Under the pieces are notes generated by a model. That model was not told the DNA's origin. It saw nothing but the letters and a program-made list of their open reading frames with translations, and did no database searches. Shown piece after piece: positions 49,566 to 57,400 of a stretch of 64,000 nucleotides of DNA. How positions within the stretch are numbered: the stretch's first letter is position 1; every line of letters starts with the position of its first letter. This DNA is from WHSW01 sp963777775 (lineage in GTDB: Bacteria; Actinomycetota; Thermoleophilia; Solirubrobacterales; 70-9), in the NCBI GenBank assembly GCA_963777775.1, contig CAVZRL010000005.1, positions 1 to 64,000 of the forward strand, in the 5' to 3' direction. The position numbers and the translations under genes were made by a program.

Positions 49566-50670
49566 TCAGACGGTGAAGGCGCCGTCGGCCTGCAGCAGCT
49601 CGCCGTCGACCTCGATTCGCCCGCCCTGGCGCAGGTCGCAGACCATGTCGGTGTGCACGGCGCTGTCGTTGGTGCCACCCGACTCCGGATAGCTGGCGCC
49701 GACCGCAAGGTGGACCGTGCCCCCGATCTTCTCGTCGAGCAGGACGTCGCGGGTGCCGCGGTCGATCCCGTAGTTGGTCCCGATCCCGAGCTCGCCGAGG
49801 CGGCGGGCGCCCTCGTCGGTGTCGAGCAGCTCGATCAGGAACTGCTCGCCGCGCTCGGCCTTCGCGTCTACGACCTTGCCCGACTCGAAGCGCAGCCACA
49901 CCCCCGAGACCTCGCGCCCGCCGATCACCGCCGGCAGGTGAAAGGAGACCTCGCCCTCGACGGAGTCCTCGACCGGGCCGGTGAAGAACTCGCCGTCGGG
50001 CATGTTGTGGGTCCCGTCGCAGGGGATGAAGTGGCGCCCGGCGATCCCGAGCCGCAGATCGGTCCCCGGGCGCGGTGATCCGGACCTCCTCGCGCCCTTC
50101 CGCCCACTCGGCGAGCCGCCGGCACTCGGCCGAGGCGCGCTGCCAGGCGCCGAGCGGGTCCCCGTCGTCGGCCAGGCAGGCGCGGTAGTAGAAGTCCTCG
50201 AACTCGCGCAGGCTCATCTCCGCGTCGGCGGCGTAGCCGTTGGTCGGGTGCAGGGTGTAGACCCAGCGGTGTGAGCCCTCCGCGGCGCGCTCCATGGTTC
50301 GCTTCATCAGGTGCCTGGTGGCGGCCTGGCGCCTGGTCTGGCGCTCGGGCGGGACGCCCGAGAGCTCGCGGGTGTTGGTGTCGGCGCCGATCGCGATCCG
50401 GCAGTCGGCCTGCTCGGCCGCCCAGTCGGAGAGTGGCGAGACCCAGTCGAGCTGCGCGTCGCTCGCCTCGCGGTAGTAGGTCGCCGACTGCCCCTCGAAC
50501 GAGAGCGAGACGATCGGGTTGCCGCCCGCGCGCAGCACCTCCTCGTAGACCGCGGCGACCAGCGGCTCGGCCGCGGTCGAGCCCTCGATCACACACGTTT
50601 CGCCCGCGCCGACCTTGGTCGAGTAGCCGACCAGGATCCGGGCCAGGTTGGCAACCCGAGGATCGATCAT
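49566..50670 (-). CDS. M29-family aminopeptidase, one frameshift
   Basis: The ATG at 50670 starts ANLARILVGYSTKVGAGETC, and PERQTRRQAATRHLMKRTME and EFEDFYYRACLADDGDPLGA follow, as in AmpS/AmpT-type aminopeptidases. One extra G near 50063 shifts the frame. The second part contains HNMPDGEFFTGPVEDSVEGE with two metal-binding glutamates, VWLRFESGKVVDAKAERGEQ, ELGIGTNYGIDRG and NDSAVHTDMVCDLRQGG with the His-Asp metal ligands. About 368 residues, metal-dependent. It overlaps the pdxT stop by four bases (ATGA), so it is coupled to pdxST; a role beyond peptide turnover is not indicated. Confidence 0.85.
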
Positions 50671-51314
50671 TCCCTCTCTATTCGGCTGATCGGATCTCCC
50701 GGTTCAGATCCGGTCCGCTCCTTGCGCGCCTCGGTGGCGATCGCCATCAGCAGCGCGTGCAGGCGCGAGTCGTCGGTCAGCTCGGGGTGAAACGAGCAGG
50801 CCAGGACGTTGCCCTCGCGCACCGCCACCGGATGCCCCTCGACGCTCGCCAGCACCTCGACCCCTGTCCCGTGCGACTCGATCCAGGGGGCGCGGATGAA
50901 CACCGCCCGCAGCGGCTCGGGACCGATCGGCGCGATCGCGAGGTCGGTCTCGAAGCTCGCCAGCTGTCGCCCGAAGGCGTTGCGGCGGGCGCTCGCATCG
51001 ATCAGCCCCAGGTGCTCGCGATCGCAGAGGATCATCCCCGCGCAGGTGCCGAGGATTGGCCTTCCCGACTTCGCGTGCGCCTCGATCGCCGGCGCGAGAC
51101 CGTCGCGAGCGATCGCCTTCGAGATCGTCGTCGACTCGCCGCCGGGGATCACCAGCGCGTCGAGGTCGGCGAGCTCGGCAGCGGTTCGCACCTCGGACGC
51201 CTCGGCGCCGAGCTCGCGCAGCATCCGCACGTGCGCGCCGAAGTCGCCCTGGCTGGCCAGCACGCCGACCAGCAGGCGATCGGGCCGTGGCTCGGGAGGC
51301 GTGGTCGCGCTCAC
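50667..51314 (-). CDS. pdxT: Pyridoxal 5'-phosphate synthase glutaminase subunit PdxT
   Basis: The GTG at 51314 starts a 215-residue glutamine amidotransferase. LLVGVLASQGDFGAHVRMLR is the family N-terminus, ALVIPGGESTTISKAIARDG holds the GGEST motif, and GRPILGTCAGMILCDREHLG the nucleophilic Cys. FGRQLASFETDLAI and NVLACSFHPELTDDSRLHAL carry the catalytic His and Glu. It frees ammonia from glutamine for PdxS. It overlaps the pdxS stop by four bases. The tail is rich in charged residues. Confidence 0.93.
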   Translation of the reverse strand: MSATTPPEPRPDRLLVGVLASQGDFGAHVRMLRELGAEASEVRTAAELADLDALVIPGGESTTISKAIARDGLAPAIEAHAKSGRPILGTCAGMILCDREHLGLIDASARRNAFGRQLASFETDLAIAPIGPEPLRAVFIRAPWIESHGTGVEVLASVEGHPVAVREGNVLACSFHPELTDDSRLHALLMAIATEARKERTGSEPGDPISRIERE

Positions 51315-52198
51315 GTACCGCGCTGCTGGAGCAGCGCGCCCTGCGCGGCGAGCTCGGCGATGTCGTCTCCGCGCATCGCCTCGCCGAGCCCGGTGGAGGC
51401 CGCGGCGACCCGCTCGGGATCGGCGAAGTGGGTCGTCGCCTCGACGATCGCCCGCGCCATCCGCTCCGGGTCGGAGGACTTGAAGATCCCCGAGCCGACG
51501 AAGTTGCCCTCGGCGCCGAGTTGCATCGTCAGCGCCGCGTCGGCGGGCGTGGCGATGCCTCCGGCGCAGAACAGCGGCACCGGGAGCCAGCCGTTTCGCG
51601 AGACCTCCTCGACGATCTCGATCGGCGCCCGCAACGCCTTCGCCGCGCCGGGGAGCTCCTCGGTCCGCAGCGAGCCGAGCCGCCGGATCTCCCCGACGAT
51701 CTCGCGCAGGTGCCGGACCGCCTCGACGATGTTGCCGGTCCCGGCTTCCCCCTTGGAGCGGATCATCGCCGCCCCCTCCGAGATCCGGCGCAGCGCCTCG
51801 CCGAGCTCGGTCGCCCCGCACACGAACGGGACCTCGAACTCGTGCTTGGCGATGTGGTTGGCCTCGTCGGCGGGGGTCAGCACCTCGGACTCGTCGACGT
51901 AGTCGACCTCGAGCGCCTCGAGCACCTGGGCCTCGGCGAAGTGCCCGATTCGCGCCTTCGCCATCACCGGGATCGAGACCGCGTCCTGGATCAGCTTGAT
52001 CATCTGGGGGTCACTCATCCGAGCGACGCCTCCGTCGCGGCGGATGTCGGCCGGCACGCGCTCGAGCGCCATCACCGCGACCGCGCCGGCACTCTCGGCG
52101 ACCCGCGCCTCGTCGGGCGTGACCACGTCCATGATCACGCCCCCCTTCAGCATCTCGGCGAGGCCACGCTTGACCCGGAAGGTGGCGGTTTCGGACAT
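51311..52198 (-). CDS. pdxS: Pyridoxal 5'-phosphate synthase subunit PdxS
   Basis: The ATG at 52198 (MSETATFRVKRGLAEMLKGG) is chosen because it matches the conserved PdxS start; a longer frame to 52270 lacks similarity. VIMDVVTPDEARVAESAGAV, VMALERVPADIRRDGGVARM, SIPVMAKARIGHFAEAQVLE and EVDYVDESEVLTPADEANHI are all signature segments, with both active-site lysines. IRSKGEAGTGNIVEAVRHLR and AGGIATPADAALTMQLGAEG form the phosphate sites. It makes PLP from ribose 5-phosphate, glyceraldehyde 3-phosphate and ammonia. It heads the run pdxS-pdxT-M29-yebC-ruvCAB. Confidence 0.95.
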   Translation of the reverse strand: MSETATFRVKRGLAEMLKGGVIMDVVTPDEARVAESAGAVAVMALERVPADIRRDGGVARMSDPQMIKLIQDAVSIPVMAKARIGHFAEAQVLEALEVDYVDESEVLTPADEANHIAKHEFEVPFVCGATELGEALRRISEGAAMIRSKGEAGTGNIVEAVRHLREIVGEIRRLGSLRTEELPGAAKALRAPIEIVEEVSRNGWLPVPLFCAGGIATPADAALTMQLGAEGNFVGSGIFKSSDPERMARAIVEATTHFADPERVAAASTGLGEAMRGDDIAELAAQGALLQQRGT

Positions 52199-52205
52199 CG
52201 CCCCC

Positions 52206-52211
52206 AATATA
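52206..52211 (-). promoter_or_regulatory. Candidate -10 box for a leaderless pdxS transcript
   Basis: On the minus strand TATATT ends eight bases before the pdxS ATG. A transcript starting about seven bases downstream would begin at or one base before the start codon, giving a leaderless mRNA as is common in actinobacteria. No clear -35 was found. Confidence 0.45.
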
Positions 52212-52268
52212 GAGAGGCCGAGCAGCCATACCGCAGAGCGGCACCGGCCCGGACGCGAGAGCAGAAGC

Positions 52269-52292
52269 AAAAACCCGCGGCGTAGCCGCGGG
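52269..52292 (-). terminator. Rho-independent terminator of the rpiR-like gene
   Basis: On the minus strand the arms cccgcggc and gccgcggg (8 bp, loop of three) are followed by five U. It lies ~40 bases after the RpiR stop at 52332 and before the pdxS promoter, isolating the two transcription units. Confidence 0.85.
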
Positions 52293-52331
52293 CAAGTGGT
52301 TCGAGCGGGAGCGGAGGAGGTGGGCGGCCGT

Positions 52332-53237
52332 CTACTTCAGCTTGTAAGCGCGGATCCGGTCCTTGTAGGCGCCCTTGTCACGCGCGTAGACGCCGTGGGC
52401 GAGCGCTTGCACGATCGCCAGCAGCGAGGTGTTCGAGCGGGTGAACGAGGGCCCGTTGGAGGAGTAATAGAGGGTGAGGTCGGAGTGCTGGCCGATGTCG
52501 GACAGGGTCGCGTCGGTGATCGCCATTGTCGATGCGCCTCGATGCTTGGCGAGCTTCATAGCCCGGACGACGATCGGGTGTGCGCGGCCGGCGGAGAAGG
52601 CGATCACCAGCGAGTCCTCGTCGACTCGCGAGAGCCGTGTGATCGAGTCCTGGCGCGGGCTGGCGACGACCTCGGCGCGGATGTCGAGCAGCGCCAGCAG
52701 GTGGCGCAGGTAGCTGGCGAAGAAGGCGAGCTGGTCCATGCCGACGATCATCACCCGCTGCGCCGAGCCGAGCGCGGTCACGCAGGCCTCGACCTGCTCG
52801 CGGGTCAGGTTGCGGACCGTCTCCTCGACGTTGGCGTGATCGGCGGCCAGCGAGGCCTCGAACTCCGAGTGGTCGAAGTCGAACAGCGGCGCCGTCGACT
52901 CGGCCCCCGGCTGGCGACTGCGGTACTCCTCGATCGCCGCGTGCTGGAGCTCGGGATATCCCTCGAAGCCGAGCGCCTGCGAGAAGCGGACGACGGTCGA
53001 GGAGGAGGTGTCGGCACGCCGGGCCAGCTCCTCGGCGGTCTGGAACGCCGCCTCGTCGAGGTGGTCGACGATGTAGCGGGCGACGTCCTTCTGCGAGCGC
53101 GAGAACTCCTCGAAGCGCTCGGTGATGTAGGTCGAGAGCGCCTTGCCGCCGGGCCGGACGGCTGCGCGCGCGGCGCTGCCGTTGGAGCCCGATCGGGTTC
53201 TCGACGCAGGGCGGGCCTTGGTCGCGGTCTTGCTCAC
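52332..53237 (-). CDS. MurR/RpiR-family transcriptional regulator
   Basis: The GTG at 53237 follows from fold position; it adds a basic N-terminal tail (SKTATKARPASRTRSGSNGS). The HTH domain spans RFEEFSRSQKDVARYIVDHL, FQTAEELARRADTSSSTVVR and FSQALGFEGYPELQHA. The SIS sugar-phosphate-binding domain reads RVMIVGMDQLAFFASYLRHL, LVIAFSAGRAHPIVVRAMKL and ASTMAITDATLSDIGQHSDL. About 301 residues. RpiR proteins control sugar-phosphate or amino-sugar catabolism in response to a phosphosugar. It lies upstream of pdxS in the same direction but is separated by a strong terminator, so direct control of pdxST is only a possibility. Confidence 0.88.
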   Translation of the reverse strand: MSKTATKARPASRTRSGSNGSAARAAVRPGGKALSTYITERFEEFSRSQKDVARYIVDHLDEAAFQTAEELARRADTSSSTVVRFSQALGFEGYPELQHAAIEEYRSRQPGAESTAPLFDFDHSEFEASLAADHANVEETVRNLTREQVEACVTALGSAQRVMIVGMDQLAFFASYLRHLLALLDIRAEVVASPRQDSITRLSRVDEDSLVIAFSAGRAHPIVVRAMKLAKHRGASTMAITDATLSDIGQHSDLTLYYSSNGPSFTRSNTSLLAIVQALAHGVYARDKGAYKDRIRAYKLK

Positions 53238-53323
53238 GGCGGGTTGATTCGCCTTGGTCGCGCCTTTCCCTTCCGGGTGCGCGAACGGCTGCAATCGGAT
53301 CGCCGCTGCGGCGGGTCGCGGCG

Positions 53324-54268
53324 CTACTGGTAGAGCAGGAACTCGGGCTCGGGGACGAGCGCCAGGACGCTCGCCGGCTTGAGCAGCGGCACGTCGCGGC
53401 GGTAGAAGAGCGAGAAGCCGTCGAAGAGGCGCGGGACCGAGAGCGCCTCGTAGCCGGCCCGCTTGGCGGCCGGCGATCCGATCCCGTCGAAGTTGAGCAC
53501 CGTCTCCACCCCTGGGCGGGGCCTGATCCGCTTCCGTCCGCGAACCGAGCCGCGGCGATATTGGTGTACGACCAAGAGCTTCGGCGGCAGATCGTTGTCG
53601 GCGACGATCCGCGCCAGGCGCTTCTGCACGCTCTTGATCTGGCGGGCGCTGATCTTGCCCAGGGTCCGGCCGGGAATCCCTCGCGGGCCGACGTTCCACT
53701 CCGGGTCGACCGCGAGATCGACGTCGGGTTCGATCAGCCACTCGCGCAGAGCCCGGATCTCGTCGGCGAGCTTCGCCCGGCCGGGCTGAATGTCGAGGAT
53801 CAGGCGCGCGCCGAGCGCACGCGCCTGGTTGAGGTAGATCGCGATCACGTCGTCGTCCTGGCGGCTGCGATAGAGCCCGTCGGCCCCACTCCCGGCCGTC
53901 GCGAAGACCGAGACCAGGTCGAACGCTCCGATCACCGGGCGCCCGCCGAGCTCGAGATAGGGCTCGGATTGGGCGACGAGCCGGCGGCCGGCCCCGGCCG
54001 GCGACCTGCTGCCGAGGATCGTCCGGTTCATCTGCGGGGCCCCGTAGAGCGCGATCATCCGCTGCTCGTCGAGCGCCGGCGACGCGACGATCGGCGCCGG
54101 CTCGGCGATGCCGCCACTACCGGCGGGCCTGGGGTGCTGGACGAGGAATCGCTCGGTGGCGAGGTCGAGCTCGGCCTCGGTCGGCGCCGTCGCCGTCGCG
54201 GTCGCCGGCGCGGCGATCGCGAGCGCCGCCGCGAGCACCTGCGCCGTCTTGATCGCCCACCGTCTCAC
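53324..54268 (-). CDS. Secreted TIM-barrel-like protein of unknown function
   Basis: A signal peptide (KTAQVLAAALAIAAPATATA) starts the 314-residue protein. After a ~60-residue variable part come MIALYGAPQMNRTILGSRS, LELGGRPVIGAFDLVSVFAT, IAIYLNQARALGARLILDIQ, DVDLAVDPEWNVGPRGIPGR and LPPKLLVVHQYRRGSVRGRK, in the order of beta strands of an alpha/beta barrel; TVLNFDGIGSPAAKRAGYEA and FDGFSLFYRRDVPLL close it. Acidic residues at strand ends (DPEW, NFDG) suggest a hydrolase-like pocket. No family was recognised. It belongs with the barrel proteins at 8700 and 10658 in style, but sequence similarity is not evident by eye. Confidence 0.6.
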   Translation of the reverse strand: MRRWAIKTAQVLAAALAIAAPATATATAPTEAELDLATERFLVQHPRPAGSGGIAEPAPIVASPALDEQRMIALYGAPQMNRTILGSRSPAGAGRRLVAQSEPYLELGGRPVIGAFDLVSVFATAGSGADGLYRSRQDDDVIAIYLNQARALGARLILDIQPGRAKLADEIRALREWLIEPDVDLAVDPEWNVGPRGIPGRTLGKISARQIKSVQKRLARIVADNDLPPKLLVVHQYRRGSVRGRKRIRPRPGVETVLNFDGIGSPAAKRAGYEALSVPRLFDGFSLFYRRDVPLLKPASVLALVPEPEFLLYQ

Positions 54269-54338
54269 TGCCGACTCAACACGCTAGCGGCGGCACCGGA
54301 GCGCCTCTGGCCCGCGCGTGCGGCTAGCTTGCTCGCCG

Positions 54339-54674
54339 ATGAGCGGCTTCGAGGGCCTCCCTGACACGCGGACGAGCCTCGTCGGCCACACCGACGAGGG
54401 CGACGAGGCGTGGCTGATCCGGTCGATCTCGCAGAAGCTCTACCGCTGCCCGGGATGTCACGGAGAGATCGATATCGGCACCGAGCACGTCGTCGTCCAG
54501 TACGTCGGGCGAGCCGGAGGCACCGAGCATCACCACTGGCATCGCCGCTGCTGCGAGGAGGGTCTGGTCGGCGAGCTCCGGGGTCTGCGCCGCGTCAGCG
54601 CCGGCGAGTCGCAGCGGAGCAGGCTCGAGCAGCGCGGCCGCAGGCCCGCGGGCCGGCGGCGCAAGCCCCGCTAG
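54339..54674 (+). CDS. Small zinc-binding (CxxC...HxxxC) protein
   Basis: The 111-residue protein contains LYRCPGCHGEIDIGTEHVVV and GTEHHHWHRRCCEEGLVGE. The cysteine pair and the HHHWHRRCC cluster suggest one or two zinc sites, and the C-terminus is strongly basic (QRGRRPAGRRRKPR). Similar small actinobacterial proteins with YRCPGC and HWH-C motifs are known but poorly characterised; nucleic-acid contact is a guess from the basic tail. The ATG at 54339 is the only start in a sensible position. It is convergent with the esterase gene, overlapping by four bases. Confidence 0.55.
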   Translation: MSGFEGLPDTRTSLVGHTDEGDEAWLIRSISQKLYRCPGCHGEIDIGTEHVVVQYVGRAGGTEHHHWHRRCCEEGLVGELRGLRRVSAGESQRSRLEQRGRRPAGRRRKPR

Positions 54675-55903
54675 CCGCGCTTGACCGCGAACCGGTGGAC
54701 CGCAGCCGGGCCAGGGCGCCCGCTCGCCGCGAGCGCCCGGACCCGGAAGCGGTGCTTGCCGCGCTCGACCACGACGCGGCGGGGAGAGCGACAGGGCCTG
54801 AACGCGGCGGAGTCAAGGCGACACTCGAAGCTCGCCTCGGGGTCCTGGCTCGCGAACCTGAACTTCACCTTCGCCCGTCTTCGCTGCGTCTCGATCCGCT
54901 TCGGCGGGTGCTTTCTCAGCTTCGCCCGCGGCGGTTCCGCCGCCGCGATCGACTCGCGCAGGAAGCTCATGATCGTCTCCGTCTCGCCGGCGGTGTCGCC
55001 GGCATCGCCGACTGCGCCGTTGACCCCCTCGTGGTCGTAGGGGGCAAGGAAGACCCGGTCGGGGTCCTGTCCGAGCGCGACGGCCATCCGCCGGTTCTCC
55101 TGCACGCGCACTGGGTTGGCGGCCTGGGTGACCAGAAGTTGGGCGGGATCGTCGGCATCGGCCCAAGTCACCGGCGACGCCTTCGCCCAGGAGCCGGTCG
55201 CCGCGTTCTCGGCGAGGGTGCCGAAGGCGTTGAAGTAGAGGAGCTGTCCGGCCGGTCCAAGCTCGGCGATCCGGGCCGCGACGTCGAAAGCTGCGGTGTC
55301 GAGCGGCACGGCGCCGACGAGCTGCCAGGGCTCGACCCCGTAGGCCTCGACGTACCCCGGATCGGTCGCCACCAGCGAGACCAAGTGCGCGCCGGCGGAG
55401 TGGCCGATCAGCGCGATGCGCTCCGGGTCGCCGCCGTAGGACGCCAGGTTTCGATCGAGCCAGCCGATCGCCTCGCCGACGTCGTGCGGATGATCGGGAA
55501 ACCGGACCCGGCCCGGGTCCGGCGTCGTGCTCAGTGCTTGCGGGGAGAGGCGGTAGTTGAGCGAGGCGAACAGATAGCCGGCGCCGGTGAACAGGTTGAC
55601 CTTGTCGACGATCCGGTTTCGCTTGTCGCCGCCGCGCCAGCCGCCACCGTGGACGTAGACGACGACGGGACGCGAACCGTCCGCGGCGGCGCCTTCGGGC
55701 AAGTAGAGATCGAGCCGGCTCTGGTTGGCGGCTGAGGAAGCCGGCGGCGAGCCGAGGTCGTAGTCGAGGTCGAGCACGGCGGTCGCCGCGGCCGCGCTGC
55801 CGGCGAGCCCGAGCCAAAGCAGCAATCCGCTCCCCGCCGCCGCGGCGAGCCTGCCTCTGGCGTTCAAGGACGGCCCCTTACCGCTCGTCCGGCTTTTCCT
55901 CAC
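54671..55903 (-). CDS. Secreted alpha/beta hydrolase (BD-FAE-like esterase) with C-terminal FEC domain
   Basis: The GTG at 55903 gives a hydrophobic export signal (RLAAAAGSGLLLWLGLAGSA). The hydrolase domain has SRPVVVYVHGGGWRGGDKRN (oxyanion HGGGW), ASYGGDPERIALIGHSAGAH (nucleophile in GHSAG), HDVGEAIGWLDRN, and a C-terminal APYDHEGVNGAVGD histidine. This is the HSL/BD-FAE type of carboxylesterase. Residues ~325-410 form the extra domain with PEASFECRLDSAAFRPCRSP and HRFRVRALAASGRPGPA, shared with three other secreted proteins in this window. It would act outside the cell on ester-linked acyl groups. The start overlaps the DUF4235 gene by 26 bases; a TTG near 55865 is an alternative. Confidence 0.8.
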   Translation of the reverse strand: MRKSRTSGKGPSLNARGRLAAAAGSGLLLWLGLAGSAAAATAVLDLDYDLGSPPASSAANQSRLDLYLPEGAAADGSRPVVVYVHGGGWRGGDKRNRIVDKVNLFTGAGYLFASLNYRLSPQALSTTPDPGRVRFPDHPHDVGEAIGWLDRNLASYGGDPERIALIGHSAGAHLVSLVATDPGYVEAYGVEPWQLVGAVPLDTAAFDVAARIAELGPAGQLLYFNAFGTLAENAATGSWAKASPVTWADADDPAQLLVTQAANPVRVQENRRMAVALGQDPDRVFLAPYDHEGVNGAVGDAGDTAGETETIMSFLRESIAAAEPPRAKLRKHPPKRIETQRRRAKVKFRFASQDPEASFECRLDSAAFRPCRSPRRVVVERGKHRFRVRALAASGRPGPAAVHRFAVKRG

Positions 55904-56156
55904 CGGGCCACGAGCCGGTCGCCCGGGCGAATGCCACCCGCGAGCCGCGGTCGACGACGCCTCGCACGAGTCGCATGATCGCGCCCTCCAGGGTCATCGC
56001 GACGATCAAGGCCGGCCAGGAGATGTCGCGCTGGTCCGGCTCGGGCGCTTCCTGGTCGGCAAACCGACCCCAGATGAACTCGAACAGCTTCGATGCGACC
56101 AGTCCGGCGAGCAGGCCGCTGATCACGCTGACGGGTGTGAATGCGATCTTTCCCAC
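55878..56156 (-). CDS. DUF4235-family membrane protein
   Basis: The 92-residue protein begins MGKIAFTPVSVISGLLAGLV with a first helix. FEFIWGRFADQEAPEPDQRD and SWPALIVAMTLEGAIMRLVR with a second helix follow, then VVDRGSRVAFARATGSWPGE. The motif order (IA-x-P-V, LFEFIWG, WPALIVA, GAI, VDRG, TGSWPGE) matches DUF4235, a small actinobacterial membrane family of unknown function, often near stress genes. It lies 21 bases downstream of the RsbW-like gene on the same strand, so it is likely in the same sigma-B-type regulon. Confidence 0.8.
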   Translation of the reverse strand: MGKIAFTPVSVISGLLAGLVASKLFEFIWGRFADQEAPEPDQRDISWPALIVAMTLEGAIMRLVRGVVDRGSRVAFARATGSWPGEEKPDER

Positions 56157-56177
56157 GCGATTCCTTGCTTTACAGGG

Positions 56178-56657
56178 CTACCCGCTGGAGCTTAGGTGAT
56201 GGTCGGGGGGCTTTCGCTGTTCTGGCCGATCGAAAATCTCGGTCGGGCGGGCAGGGGCTCGGCGGGACCCGCCGCACGGAAAGCGCATCGAGACCTCGAC
56301 GCCCGCGCTGTCCCCCGCTGTTTCGAGCGTCACCGAGTCGGCGACGGCGTTGATCAGGAAGAGACCCATGCCGAGTCCGCGGTTGGCGCGTGAGGGTCGC
56401 ATCCCGACCCCGTCGTCGCGAACGGCGACCACCAGGTCGTTCCCCTCCCGGGCCGCGCTCACGCGGATCAAGCCCGGCTGCGAATCAGGGTAGGCGTGCT
56501 TGACCGCGTTGGTGACCGCCTCGGAGGTGCCGATCGCGACGTCGTCCCGATCGGCTCCGCAGCGGACCCCGTATTTGACCATCGCCGCCCGCGCGGCCGA
56601 GACGCTGGATGGAATCGCCGGCAGATCGAGGACGCAAGGTGACGCGCGTAACTTCAT
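56178..56657 (-). CDS. RsbW-like anti-sigma factor / serine-protein kinase
   Basis: The ATG at 56657 starts MKLRASPCVLDLPAIPSSVS. The 159-residue protein has the GHKL ATPase motifs: VAIGTSEAVTNAVKHAYPDS (N-box), LVVAVRDDGVGMRPSRANRG (G1) and GLGMGLFLINAVADSVTLET (G2). This is the SpoIIAB/RsbW type, which holds an alternative sigma factor and phosphorylates an anti-anti-sigma partner. Neither partner is in this window. A GTTT-N16-GGGTAC element at 56723-56748 upstream matches sigma-B/SigF-type promoters. The basic tail (GGSRRAPARPTEIFDRPEQR) is unusual. Confidence 0.85.
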   Translation of the reverse strand: MKLRASPCVLDLPAIPSSVSAARAAMVKYGVRCGADRDDVAIGTSEAVTNAVKHAYPDSQPGLIRVSAAREGNDLVVAVRDDGVGMRPSRANRGLGMGLFLINAVADSVTLETAGDSAGVEVSMRFPCGGSRRAPARPTEIFDRPEQRKPPDHHLSSSG

Positions 56658-56722
56658 GGTGTGGGACTCCTCTGACCGTCCGGGGCCCCCACCCGTCCAG
56701 CCTCGGGCTCTCGGGTGCCTGG

Positions 56723-56748
56723 GTACCCGTGATCGCGGCCGGGCAAAC
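56723..56748 (-). promoter_or_regulatory. Sigma-B/SigF-type promoter upstream of rsbW-like gene
   Basis: On the minus strand GTTT (56745-56748) and GGGTAC (56723-56728) are separated by 16 bases, the spacing and sequence reported for actinobacterial sigma-B/SigF promoters (GTTT-N14-16-GGGTA). It lies ~65 bases before the start of the RsbW-like gene, so the anti-sigma gene is probably autoregulated by its own sigma factor. Confidence 0.6.
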
Positions 56749-56808
56749 CCGAATGCCGAAGACCGCGAGTGCGCCTCGTTCGAAGATGTGACCGGGCGAG
56801 GCGCTTGT

Positions 56809-57384
56809 ATGTGCTCCATGCGAAACAGGTTCGCCGGCCAATACGGGCTACAGCTCAGCGACGCCGCGCTACTCGACGCGACCGCGCGCGGCACGATCCG
56901 CACGCCGGAGCGGGCGATCGAGCTGATCGCACGGATCGGATCGGGGGACTGCCCGCCGGAGGCCCACGAGCTGGCGCGGGACGCCCTTCTCCAGCTCTGC
57001 CAGGTGCCCGGCTGGACGATCCCGCCCGGCGGCATTCGCTACCGCTGCGAGGCGTGCGAGGAGCCGACCGTAATGTGGCGGCAGCAGCGCCGCGCCGCCC
57101 ACCCGGTCCTTTGGGAAGCGGCGGACCGCGCCGCGCTTGCGAGGAAGTTCACGAGTGAGACGCTCCCGATCGAGAACCGGCATCGGACATCGATCAGCGA
57201 AGGACACGTGATCCGGTGGTTTCTCGTTTGTCAGGGGTGCGCACGCCAAACGCTGCGCCGGTGCAGGCACGAGGACTCGTTCGGACCCTGTGACGAGCTC
57301 GTGATGAGCCGCCAGTACTGCGCGCGCCATGCCGCGAGCGCCGAGCGGGCGAAGCGATCGGGCACCCTCGAAGCCGCCGCGTAG
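56809..57384 (+). CDS. Cysteine/histidine-rich hypothetical protein
   Basis: The protein (start ATG 56809 or 56818, MRNRFAGQYGLQLSD) has an N-terminal helical part (TPERAIELIARIGSGDCPPE) and then several Cys/His clusters: IRYRCEACEEPTVMWRQQR, WFLVCQGCARQTLRRCRHED and MSRQYCARHAASAERAK. The arrangement CxxC...CxxC...C...C...CxxH suggests two zinc-binding modules. I do not recognise the family. It is divergent from the RsbW-like gene with the sigma-B-type promoter between them, and convergent with the VOC gene (16-base gap). Confidence 0.5.
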   Translation: MCSMRNRFAGQYGLQLSDAALLDATARGTIRTPERAIELIARIGSGDCPPEAHELARDALLQLCQVPGWTIPPGGIRYRCEACEEPTVMWRQQRRAAHPVLWEAADRAALARKFTSETLPIENRHRTSISEGHVIRWFLVCQGCARQTLRRCRHEDSFGPCDELVMSRQYCARHAASAERAKRSGTLEAAA

Positions 57385-57400
57385 CGTCTGCCCCCGACCC

